NCBI RefSeq assembly: GCF_032062135.1
Contig: NC_092863.1
Coordinates: 12,268,930 to 12,332,929 of the forward strand
Direction: 5' to 3'
DNA: 64,000 nucleotides
Source: Pyxicephalus adspersus
Taxonomy: Eukaryota > Chordata > Amphibia > Anura > Pyxicephalidae
Within the stretch, counting starts at the first letter, position 1. Each line of letters starts with the position of its first letter. Made by a program: the position numbers and the translations under genes. Shown here one piece after another: positions 11,878 through 23,205 of the stretch. Under the pieces are notes generated by a model. The model did no database searches and was not told where the DNA came from. It saw nothing but the letters and a program-made list of their open reading frames with translations.

Positions 11878-12067
11878 CACTGCTAAAATTAGATAGGGCA
11901 TTTTGTTTTCAAAAAACTCCAGTCAAAGGGATTGAATTCGTTTTTCCGGGTTTGAAAGATTTTTCTGTTTTTCACTGCTAAAATTAGATAGGGCATTTTG
12001 TTTTCAAAAAACTCCAGTCAAAGGGATTGAATTCGTTTTTCCGGGTTTGAAAGATTTTTCTGTTTTT
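11878..12067 (+). repeat. Perfect 95-bp tandem duplication
   Basis: Units 11878-11972 and 11973-12067 are identical by direct reading. Each runs from CACTGCTAAAATTAGATAGG to TTTTTCTGTTTTT. Full identity means a very recent duplication or an assembly artefact. Confidence 0.95.
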
Positions 12068-14283
12068 GTAAGCACAGAACGTCTTCCTTACCATAGCTTC
12101 TTAATCTTTGCAAGACTGGGGAAAGTAACTGCCAAACTGAATCTGCGGCGGTTTGCCCCAGGTCCTGTTTAACACAGTGATGGAGCATGGACCTAAAATT
12201 TAGGACAGGTATGGACCTTAGCAGCCCAACAACTGAGCAGTGGCAAAAATATACCATTTTAGTTTATGATGAGCTTGGGCCACTTTGACCACTAAAAGGC
12301 CTTTAATATGAATTCTGTTTACACAATGAATAAGGCTTTGGCATTGTGAGTTATGGATGTGGCAGCAAAAAAAATCCTCATCTCAGGGTCTGCAGTTATC
12401 AGTCTGCAATATTCTGGAAAAGTACTTTCAATGTCTGCTGCTATTAGCTCAAGCACACTGCAGCATGAGTGAGAACAACACATTGCTGTTCAGTGAATTT
12501 AATCAATTTGTTCTGTTTTTTTTTTTTTTTTGGTCAGTGCCAGCAAAGTAAACAGACAGCAATAGCACAGAAATCTGCAGTCTTGCTAGCTTGGGGGCAG
12601 TTTTAATTTGATGCCAGTCATTTAGTTGCAAAAGGCATGATACAGGCTTTATCATGGCTAAATAATTTATAGCCTCGTCAAAGGAGGCGGTAAATACAGA
12701 CAGATACTCGATGCAACAATTTAGTCTAAAGCATGACCCCAACTGATGGGGTGACTTGAAAATAACTGTCATCTGTATTTATTATGATTTGTGCTTGGCG
12801 TAAAAAACCTTTTGACTTGCTCCCCTGATAAATTAAGCTTAACTATAGTGTGTGTATGGTCAAACTGTTCTGATTTGTTGCAAAGAGTATGGTCAACATC
12901 CCTACAAAAAGGAACAATACTTATGGGAAATCATAGATGTACGTAGGGAAAAAAACAGGGTGTCAGGGAAAGACCTGGAGGTACCACAAAGAGGTAGGCA
13001 AATAAATAACTGCACTGGAAAGCAGATAAAACCTGGATTTCACACTTGTAAAGGATTCTACCTTGGAATTTGAAGTGGTTACCACAATTTGGTACATTGG
13101 TATTGTTAATTTGCTACATTGGTATAATAGACATTCAGTCAAGTTCGATTTTAGTTTGGTCAAATATTGCACAATAACAGGATAAGATGATGGGCTTTAA
13201 CTCACATGCTGACATGTTACACATCACTATGACATGATAAATTTCATGTAAGACCATGTAAGCCCAAATCTCCGAAGTGGTGCTAGTGGGCAGCCATCCT
13301 GTCCCATTAATCCTGGCTAGACTAGCAGCAAATGCTTTTCAAGCCTTGCTAATCTCATAGATTGCAGAGCACATGCACCTTTGGCTAGCAAACTGGTCTG
13401 TTATTTCAAGTGAAATAGCGGAATTTAGGTTTAGCTTTGAAAAATTTGCAAACAGGCAGGTGTTTCTTGCAGAAAGGGACAAACAAGGTCCCTACTGCAA
13501 TAAAACATGCATGCAACATACCGGACCGCTATCTTCTGGCAAAAAAACGCTGAGCTGTACATCCCCCCAGGGCTGCTGAGACTGAAAAAACTCCTGTGCG
13601 CCTGCATTTGATAAATGTTTAAAACTGAGCCATATTATTCATATTATATGGATAAGTGTTTTGTAGAACATGGCAACCAAGCTATCTGATAAAACTCAGT
13701 AGAAAGAAGAGTAAGTTAAGAACTCACTAGATTTCTGATTTTTTTTTTTATCAAACAGATGTAACACAATACTTTCAGCAACCTGGTTTACATACACTTT
13801 AAAAACAATACTCTTAACTTTATATATATGGTTTTACTTGCTAAAGGCTTTGTTATTCTTGTCTATGATCACTGGAAGTCACACACCTCTGACAATCTTC
13901 AAAGTCATGTCCTACGCCAGACTGCTCATTGGACTGTGAATCAGTATCCACATACAGTTGATTCATTGTCAGTTAAGTAACAAGGTCATACAGGAAGCTG
14001 TAAAGCTGGAACAAGACAGATAAAATGGTCCATCTCTCACAGCCTCACTTATTTATACTATAAAATTTTCTTTTCCAATCTAGCAGCTTTTCTTTTTGTT
14101 TTAATTTCTCAATTTCACCCTCAGTCTTCTTCTCTATTTGCTTTGGCACCACCTTTTAGTTGACTTGCTCTGGGCCCAGATCAAAGTTTTTTTTTTTTTT
14201 TTTTTGAAGGAAGGATCCTGCTCTGTCCCCTAGCTACCATCCCATCTCACTCTTGAACCAGGAGTTCAAGCTTTTTTTTTTTT
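12068..14283. other. Unique non-coding sequence with decayed MITE traces
   Basis: Near 13470-13490 TTGCAGAAAGGGACAAACAAGG resembles the family B MITE interior. A run of T and a T-rich segment at 14187-14283 precede the next element. No gene was recognised. Confidence 0.35.
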
Positions 14284-15028
14284 GAACATTGAGTCAGAAG
14301 AGGAGAAAAGACAGGCTTTTATAAGCAAAACATATGTAACTTAACTTATGTAAAAAAAAAACTTTTTTTCGTCCTTACCACTATACCCCAATATTACGTG
14401 CCCTCCCCCGGAAATAACATGGCATATTTAGTTTGGAATATTGTACAATTTATACAAGCGTTCATAAAAGAACACAAGCGAGACTCAATAATATGGGTAT
14501 AATCTAACAAAGTATAAACCAGACTCAGTAACATGAAATTGGAGAAAACGCATATACATCAGGAATCTCCCATTATGAGTGTTTTATTCGTAAACTCTTG
14601 AAACATTTACAATCATCCCTAACCTAGACTTGCTTACAACTGACTAAAAAAGCCATTTCACAAAATATATAAATCGTCCAGTCAGACTTTTTACCATTAG
14701 GAATCCTGGGTACTATAATTTGCTGTTACTGTTTTCTGTGGGTAATCATGACCAGACACCAATTTTGGTCAATCCCCTGAGGAAGCTCTTTAAGGTGAAA
14801 CGCATCAGGTCCCGAGACATTTTACTGCTGACATCAACCAACACCCTGTGACTTGATCTGTAACCTATGAATGAATTATAGCATAGTAGTACTGTGTTAG
14901 CAGAGGTCTAGCACAGTAGGTCTAGTTTTAGTGAAGCAGAAGATACGAAGTAGGTAAGTGTTTTTTTTACATAAGTAAATGGTTTGTCTATAAAAGCCAG
15001 TCTCTTCTCCTCTTCTGACTCAATGTTC
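14284..15028. mobile_element. Non-autonomous element with long terminal inverted repeats
   Basis: The outer 70-75 bp are inverted copies. The left arm starts GAACATTGAGTCAGAAGAGG at 14284. The right arm ends with the complement CCTCTTCTGACTCAATGTTC at 15028, and both arms continue inward through GGCTTTTATA and CTTATGTAAAAAAAA. The 600-bp interior holds CCCTGAGGAAGCTC and GTGAAACGCATCAGG, a motif pair I recognise as common in frog repeats. No transposase is encoded and clean target duplications are not visible. Confidence 0.8.
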
Positions 15029-18000
15029 ACGTAATTTCCAGGCTGGGCACACTGTATTTCCTTGTAGACAGGGGAATTCTTTTGGTGAACCCTTGCCCCT
15101 TTTTAAAAATTTTTAGCAAACAGGATTCTTACTTATCTTCACAAAAATATTCATTTGGATCAAGTGTTTGAGAGATCAAAATTAATATACTATTCATGTT
15201 GCCGACTGAATTTCCCTGCTCTTTGTACTACTATTTACAGATGCAGGGAAAAACTTTGACCAGGTGGATTGGGAGGGGAGTTTATGAAGGCCACTTGCTA
15301 CATTGGTTTGGCAATAGCATATTTTTTGAATTCCCTCTCTTCACTCCCACTTCACAGTTGTGGTGAAAGTAAACAGACATGTCCACAGACAGGGCTCCCC
15401 ACTATCCTTATTGATCTTCCTCCTCACTTTGGAACCCTTTCTTTATACTATTTAAAAACATTCAGAAATTGGTTGAACCCCCCCCCCCCAATAACACTAA
15501 TAAATATCTAGGTATGGTTATTTTCAGAGACCTCCTACAGCTCTATTTTTAATGTCTTCCTTCTGTAGATGATGAAAGTGGATCTGACTTAGTGGTGATC
15601 TGGGGGCTTTTTTTTGCACGGGGTACATTACCATTATCTAAATAATTGTTCAAACTGCTCTATGTGTTTCGGACTACCCCTATATGTATACCAATGGTAT
15701 CTTTTATTCACAATTGTTTTTCACACTGGATGCCCTTCCATGGATCAAAATAATAAGGTGTCTTCGCCCAGTCCCATTGGGCTATGGCTGTGAAATTGAG
15801 ACCCTATGGACCAGTCTTCTGGCCTTGATTTTTTTGGAGGTCTCTTCAGCTTTCTCAATTTCTTTTATCCTTGCCTCCTGGTCATTCCTTCATCCACCTG
15901 GCCACACACTATGCAATGTGTCTGGCCCATCCAGACATATGTTCTCAATGGTCTTTCTGCCAAAGGGGAAGAGGATCTAAGGACTTTTTTTATCTTCTGA
16001 ACAGAAATGTAGAATTCTCAAAAAAAATGCCACAATCTGCAGGGACTTTTAGGAGGCAGGTTACAAACTGATTTCGAACTAGTAAAGGATTTCAGTTGCT
16101 TTATCAAGTTTCATCCCCCTCTTGTTCAGCAGCCTAATGGAGATGCATGGTACTTTGCTGAATCTGTCCTAACAAAGCACTAAGATAGGAGATTTGGAGA
16201 TTATGTGCAACCCTTTTTTTTACAATTAGTAGGGACTTGTGATGCTGAACAAACCATGCTTTTTCCTGCTGCACAATACTACTACTATATCACTATGTTT
16301 ATGTAAGAGCTTACTTTCAGTCTCTATCAGCATTCTGTCTTTTGTTACCACATGGTTCTACCAGGAGAAACTTCAAAACTGAGTATGGGGAACTCCTGCG
16401 TACTTCAACGGAAAGTACTTCAATGAAAGTCTCTTCTCCCCTACATTCCCAAAACCCCAGCTCACCCCTTTTTGCTTGTCTCTTCTATTTTAACATTCTT
16501 TTTCTCTCTAATTATTTTTACTATTTACTGGTTTATGCCACTATCTATATTAGTCGGTAAAAGTTGGCTAAGAGGCCCCATATGTTTATTGATGCCAGCA
16601 CCCCATAAATTGGTAGGGAGTATATGGATTGGATAGATTTCTATAACCGCTTAGATTGATCCTTTAGTATAAAATACTCACTAAGCACAGTCAATGAGAG
16701 CATGCTAGGAAGGTTATGCTTGGAGTATGGTTTTGGAAGTGGGGTAGCGTTGATGCAGTTTGTTGCTTACTTAATCTTTATGATTTTGATTTTTCTCTTT
16801 GGGTGATTAGGCCAACATTAGTTTTCATTAGTTTTTAAACTCGTTAAATATCGTCAGGAATAGGCTTCACAGATTTGTTGTACCCCACTGCTTACTATAT
16901 CGGCTTTTAGCCTAAATGTATCTATCACTACATTTCTTGTGGATGTTACTGGTCTCTCACCATTATTTTAAGTTGTATTTTCCTATCGTTGTCATTAAAC
17001 ATACCATCTCTGTAGTGTGTTTAGGAGTTTGTCAGGCATTCTGTCTTTAGACTAATAAATCTGGGTCACATTTCACAAACATATGGTAAAATCTGTGCAA
17101 TGCTGCCACACTAAGCTCAAACTGAACAACATGTTTTTTATCGGACACTATTAGCACAGCAAAACAGCATGCAGTGTCAAATGAATTCCCAGCCTGATGA
17201 AATATTTGGTCTGTTTTATCAAAGCTTACATAACACTTATGAGAAGTTTAAAAATTACATGGAACAATAAGCTTTTCTGAAGTGTTCTCTAACTCAATAT
17301 ACCAAAATTTAATTTTAGTATAAGGGAATACATTGTTTTCAATATTCTTGAAATTATTTATAAGAATTTCAACATGTATGCACCTCAAAATCCCTAAATA
17401 TTACAGAAAGCTCACTTTTGACAAGCAAAATCTTGTCTCTGGTAATTCAGAGTACGGGGAAGGGGGGTGGTAAAAAAAAAGGTGAAATTCTGCTTTTATT
17501 TTGACTTGCTGCTATAATGATGTTTGTCTTTGTACACTTTCCAATCTTATCTCACAATACAGATAACAGAAAAACAAGCAATTTCAACAAAGGTCTACCT
17601 GCGGTACAGCATTTTAACCCAGGTGCTAGGAGTGAGACAGGCAAGATATTACAAGCCAAATAAACAGCAGGCCAGAATAACTGGTCACGTTTATGAAAAC
17701 TGAAGACAAAAATGAGATATAAGGTTGTTGTCATAGCAAGTAAATTAAGTTAGGTAGCTAACAAGCAAGGTTTGGTGAGTATAATCCACCAAAAATTCTA
17801 AATGTATGTAGAGGTTTTTTTTGTAGATTGGACTATATTGGCGATATATATATATATATATATATTATTTTTTTTTTTTTTTTTCGTGTGCTTCCCTGTG
17901 GCTTATATGAAGCAACAGTGTATTCGAATGAGTTGTATTATCAATGGCTATAGGGGGAACTCAGAACCTGAAAAAGGCACCAGGGTAGATAGATGGAGGA

Positions 18001-18199
18001 AGTGCTGACAGCAAGAACAGACCTGTATGCAGTCAGTCAGAAAGTTTTCCAATGCATAAATGTCAGGCTCCCACTATCTTTAAATTTGGATATTTTTTAT
18101 TTTTTTTATTAGAAAAGGTAAAAAAAAAAATACTCCTATTGGTCCTAGATTTTAACAAGTCTGAGGAACATCAACAATGACTCCTGAGCACTCAAATCA
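15029..18199. other. Unique non-coding sequence; microsatellite near 17845-17866
   Basis: A short (TA)n run and poly(T) lie at 17845-17884. The block 17040-17250 is repeat-free and could be a conserved non-coding element. Overlapping frames near 15684-16071 have no domain content and are treated as chance. Confidence 0.35.
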
Positions 18200-19240
18200 T
18201 GTGAGAATGCATTCAAATAAAAACTTGCAGGTTCTTCAATGGTAGTCCATTTTTTCCAGTCTTGGAGAATAAAGGAGCAAAGTTGTGGAAAAGTATAGAT
18301 AAGGCATGGGTTATAAGTAAAAAAAAATTCTGAACTTATCTGAAAATTATCCAAGAGAAAAGCATCAATAAATCTATTATAACAACATGGAAAAATATGG
18401 TACCACTTAAAACCTGACCACCCACCAAAATTCACTCACGGGGTAAGGAAGATATTAATCAAAGATGCAAAAAACCTAGCAAAGATAACATCGAAGGAGC
18501 TGCAAAGATCCACAGAAGAGATGGAAATATCTATCCACAGGACCACCTTTGGCCCTAAAATTCAGAAGCACATGAGGCTTTATGGAAGAATTATCATTGC
18601 TTAAAGGGAGAAAAAAACATTTGGAATTTGACCAACATGCATCAGACTCCCCAAACATATGGCAGAGGGTTCTCTGGTCATATGAGATAAACTAAACTGG
18701 CTTTTATTAACCCGTAATGTTTTGATTTGTTTTATTCTTGCAGGGATTGTTGTCTTTACACATTTTTTAACATTCTGGTATAACTATTATTGCTACTGCT
18801 TGGACGGAGAAGTTACAAAGAAAAAAGTATGCAACTCTTGTTGTTGAAATAATGCAGCTACAATCACCTTGTCATCATCATGAAAAGGGCTACATGTGGC
18901 ACAAACCCAACACCCAACCCAACTTCCAAAACCCAACTTCTAATGTGGCAATGCTTTAGTTGGAAGTGAAAACATAACTGGTGATTTTTAGGAGAAAGAT
19001 GAATGGCGCAAAACATGTGGCAATTTCTGAGAAATCCAGTTTACTAGAATTTTGAGACCTTTTGAGACAAGGACTTTAAACATGCTAAAACTACCCTGGG
19101 GTGGTTTAAAAAGAAACAAATGAACTTAGAATGGCCTAGTAAAAGTCCAGACCTCAGTCCAAAAGATAATCTGTGGCACAACCAAAATCCATTTAACTCA
19201 AAAGGAAGTGGAGTAGTTTACTATGAAGAATGTGTAAAAT
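18200..19240 (+). pseudogene. Tc1-like transposase, decayed
   Basis: Segments match the usual order of vertebrate Tc1 elements. The N-terminal region (about 18285-18440) ends in CCACCCACCAAAATTCACTC. It is followed by GGAGCTGCAAAGATCCACAG (18494-18513), the WSDET-type stretch around TTCTCTGGTCATATGAGATA (about 18669-18688), GGCACAAACCCAACACC (about 18897), and [16 protein letters not shown] (about 19129-19176), the block carrying the late acidic catalytic region. Many frameshifts and stops break the frame. In an intact enzyme this DDE protein excises and inserts at TA. Terminal repeats were not resolved. Confidence 0.8.
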
Positions 19241-21119
19241 CCTAGTTTCTAGATGTGCTAAGCTAAGTTTAAAGAATATTGTGAACATCAAATAGGAATA
19301 CCTCCCAAAAGTAGATTTCAATTCCAATTGGTAATGCAACAAACAGGGACAAACCACCAAGGGGGCCTTCGCAAAGCATTGCATGTTGAATCTACTATTC
19401 AATGATAGCAAGTAGCAACTAATGAGTGCAGTTGAATGTAATCTTTCTCAAAAAAGTCAGCAGTCTGTTCTTAAATATAAACTCGTCTTGCTTACTGTAC
19501 ACCGGAATAGTGTGTAGGAGTAAAACTACTTGCATATAATAGAAGTCCCTAACAGTGGCTTCAGATTTGATAGGTCTAATCAAATTTGAAACTTGCTACT
19601 GACTTAGTGACATTCCATCCTACACATAATAGCAGTGTAATCAGGCAGGTACAGTCCTCAAGTGACTGAACCGGGGTGTATACACTTCCTCTTGAGATTA
19701 TATATGTAACATATATGTGTTTACAAAGAAAAGCTGCTTATCAGCACTATCAGCATTTTCCTGCAAAGTACATTTTATTAATAAAATATATATGAATTAT
19801 TAAATTCGGAACAATCTCAGTTTGTTGTATGTGACATTTCAGATTCCCTACAATTTGCTGTACATAATATACCCATACTGTTGCCCTCCCTACATTGCTG
19901 TACATTACTTTTTTAAAACACTGTGCCATGAATAACACAGAATGTTGCCCGATTTTATATACTATATGATCATGTATGCTTTACATACATGTACATGTTA
20001 CATAGTCTACATCATTCCGCTCAAAGCCCTATGTCACATATTCAGAACCACCTGTTATAGTATAGAAATAGGTTATGGATCACACAACTTGTATTTCAGA
20101 ATTGCACCCTCTTCAGCAAGTAGGCACACTTTTGCTAGTTATAATACAAGATTTGGAGTCCCTTAAAGGGCCGGGTTCTTTCAAATGTAATCTTAAATGT
20201 ATCATTGTAGTCTGATGGATTTAGTCACCCGCAGTCTAGTAGGTATGAGAAGAGGGAATTCCCTGTCTTTTCCTCTCCCCATTCACTGCAAATTTGTGTC
20301 TTACTGTATAGAAAGCTATTCCATTTTATTCTTCACAACAGAAACATTTAACAGGTAGGGGAAAATACTTCTAATGGTTACAACATGTAAGAAGGCCTAG
20401 TAGCTTTAGATCTTATCAAGCTGTGTAATGTTCCAGCATCTTATCAAGAACAGTGGATTGACCCTTTATTACAAATCCAAAGTGAGTTACTTATCGCCAT
20501 TTATCTGTCATAGCAAGCTTTTAGATGTCTCCTGTGATGTAGTAGACTCAGCTACACTGCTGATACCTGCATGCTCGATAGAAGAGGTACAACCAGAAAC
20601 TGCATTTTTTTGTTAGCTTTTTTTAAAGTAAGTATAAGTAAGAATAAAAACATAACTGCAAACTGGACTTTTCCAAAACTAAATGTATTTAAGAAAAAGT
20701 TCAAAAACTCATATGCTAGCTAACACTATTTGAATGTGTGAAGGTCTTTCTGCTTTATGAATAATTGCATAGTGTTATTTACCTGTGTTTTTTTTTTTTT
20801 TTTTTTCCGGATGTTGTCTTTTTACTTTGTTCTTACTTTTGTTCATTCGCATATTTATTGTAAATCTACACCTTGTTTTAATTAAAAATTCAATAAATAA
20901 TCAAAAAAAAAACTCAGGGCTGGCCCTATCAGAGAGATTAAAGTTAACAATTACTGGTAAATCCTATATTCCCCAGAGTGGAGCACATGATTCTTATATT
21001 AAAAAGGAGGCAGGCAGCATCCTAAGTGTTCATTACAGCCCATTCCAGGTGGCGTGATTAGCAGAGCGCCCTGTGACTCCGTATACGCTTAACCTGTCCA
21101 ATCAAAAATGTTCAAACCC
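19241..21119. other. Unique non-coding sequence
   Basis: A/T-rich DNA with a poly(T) run near 20790. No gene or recognised repeat was found. Confidence 0.4.
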
Positions 21120-21400
21120 AGCATTCTATTAATAGCATAAGAGCTCATTAATAAATACCAAGGTAGCTAGTCACTCTCAAACTACATTCAACCTTGGTAG
21201 CCAATCTTTTGCATGCCTCTGAATCCTGCATGTTTCACATCTTGAGAGTCTAATCATAACGACGAATGCCTTCATTTTATGTACAAAAGAATATTAATCA
21301 GCGAGCTAGCATGGGGCATGATTTGCTCCATCCGGTTTCAGATTTGTCCTGTTAGGACAAAGGCCACGTTCTGTCAATTACTGATTTTTCATAGTTTTAT
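21120..21400. other. Candidate conserved non-coding element
   Basis: A repeat-free block with dense TAAT/ATTA words and balanced composition (for example GAATATTAATCAGCGAGC and CTGTCAATTACTGA). The call is by texture only. Confidence 0.25.
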
Positions 21401-21699
21401 ACTAAGAAAACAAAATTACATAATATCCTTAAAAAATATTATTTACTGATGAAATAACATACAAAGCCATCCAGTAGGTTTTTCAGAAGCTCTGAAATCA
21501 AAGTTTTTTAACAGAACAAATTAGGAGATGCTGTCAGTAGAGTGGAGATATAGCATTCTGAAATAGGTGACATTATTTCACACATTAAGGTTTATTTATA
21601 CACTTATTACTTCCTTGTCTACTTATATTAATGTAAACTTTGTTTCCCCATGATAATACAGGGGGGAGGAACATTTTACATTTGTACATAGGAACTATA

Positions 21700-21980
21700 A
21701 TTGCACACAAATTGTGAGCCAGCAAGATTCTTATTGTAGAAGTCCCTTACCTGCCAAATCTTTTTCTCGACTGAGCTGCCCATGCCGAGTATCCCAACAT
21801 CCCCTGAGGCTTCTAGGACAGAATGAACTTCCGCGTACATGTGCAGGAGTTAGGTTATTCCCGCCCTGCCAGCAAATCAAGATGGCCGAAGATTGCATCT
21901 ACGAAAAAAAGGAGGGACACTTTGGTGCATGCAACATACAAGGTACAGGAGTATAGTGGGGTTTAGTTTAAAGCTTTAAA
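21700..21980. mobile_element. Family B-like MITE, partial
   Basis: Shares ATGAACTTC, a YY1-like CAAATCAAGATGGCCGAAGA and a following purine-rich block with the element at 8386-8723. The right end as reverse complement reads TTAAAGCTTTAAACTAAACC, fitting the family B terminus. The left end is not recognised. Confidence 0.45.
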
Positions 21981-22719
21981 GCAGAGTATTATTTAATTCA
22001 CTGAAGCACTAATTACACACAGAGCAAAAATATTTCCATGATTCTCTGCATTAAGAACATCTCAGCATTGTTCGGAGAACAGCACACACAAAAAAACAAT
22101 TACATTGGGGTATAAAATGGTGCACTACTTGCCTGGGGGACAAAATAGACACCCTGTTCAGGTAGACTGTGCTTGCTGTATACAACTTTAGGGCTCCTAC
22201 AGAAGCCAACATCGGAACACATAAATTGGCATTCACCATTCCACCCTTCCTGCAAAGTATTTGTTTCGTACATATGTTCTATCTTACCACATGGAAACTT
22301 CCCATTCCATTATCATACTCTTTATCCTGAGCTCCCAATAACTCACAGATGCATTTGTGAGTTCTCCTCTCCCATATCCTTTATATTTTTGGTTACAAAT
22401 AAAGTGTTAAATTTAGGTTCTGGCGCTCTGCAAACATTTTTATTCGGGTACCATATTTTGCAAATCTTTATGATTGGACCACAAATAAAAACGAATAGCT
22501 TAATAATTTCAATTTATCCTGCATATTTTGAAAGGAAGATGAAAGGAAAACAATAAATGTCATTTAAGCACTATGGCATGTATGGCATCATTATGGCAGC
22601 ATTGTAGGAAAAAAAAGAATGTCTACAGTCTTAGAAGGTTCATCTGTCCTTTGTCAGCATCCCAGGGGTTCACACATATAGATTTGGTGCTAAATCTCTG
22701 ATCTGCTGGGAAAATTTAG
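21981..22719. other. Unique non-coding sequence
   Basis: The 127-codon frame at 22173-22556 has no recognisable domain and is treated as chance. Confidence 0.35.
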
Positions 22720-22960
22720 AAAGAACTAAAAGCTTGCGAGGAAAGAGCTGATTTAGCAGGGTAATGGAACGGCTGATTTAGAACAGTAATACTGGCTGGC
22801 AGATGTTATGAATGGATGAATGGGGCGCAACGGCCAGTGTAATGACCCCTCACCTTCAATAAACCTCCATGCTATGTTTATTAGCGTTGGTTCAGAAAAC
22901 AAGCTGAATTTAGCAGCCTGCACTCTGCAATTACCTGACCAAAGAAACAAAGCAGAGCGA
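22720..22960. other. Candidate conserved non-coding element
   Basis: Repeat-free, with higher sequence complexity than its surroundings (for example GGCGCAACGGCCAGTGTAAT and GTTTATTAGCGTTGG). The call is by texture only. Confidence 0.25.
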
Positions 22961-23153
22961 CAGTACTAAAGGTTTTAGATATGCATAAAGTACACATCCG
23001 CACTTGGAGCTTAAAACGAAGTTTATCCGATTCTGATTTCTCTACTCTTGAATCTAAAGTGATGCCAGTAGAAAGATTTGACTACTGAAATATCTTTCCT
23101 TCTGAAGTATAGCAGAGTGTTGGATTGAAGCTGGATCCCAGATAAGTCAAGTA

Positions 23154-23205
23154 CTGTCCAACACACTATTAGGATTATACTGTCCAATACACTATTAGGA
23201 TTATA
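23154..23205 (+). repeat. 26-bp tandem duplication
   Basis: CTGTCCAACACACTATTAGG plus ATTATA (23154-23179) is followed directly by a second unit (23180-23205) with one C/T difference. Confidence 0.9.

Noticed and set aside
14190..14280. Antisense Alu-like look (poly(T), then CTGCTCTGTCCCC)
   Set aside because: Alu is restricted to primates. The similarity is short, and the rest of the window has no primate repeats but many amphibian-type ones.
22173..22556. 127-codon open frame as an exon
   Set aside because: No domain, no splice context and composition like the surrounding DNA.
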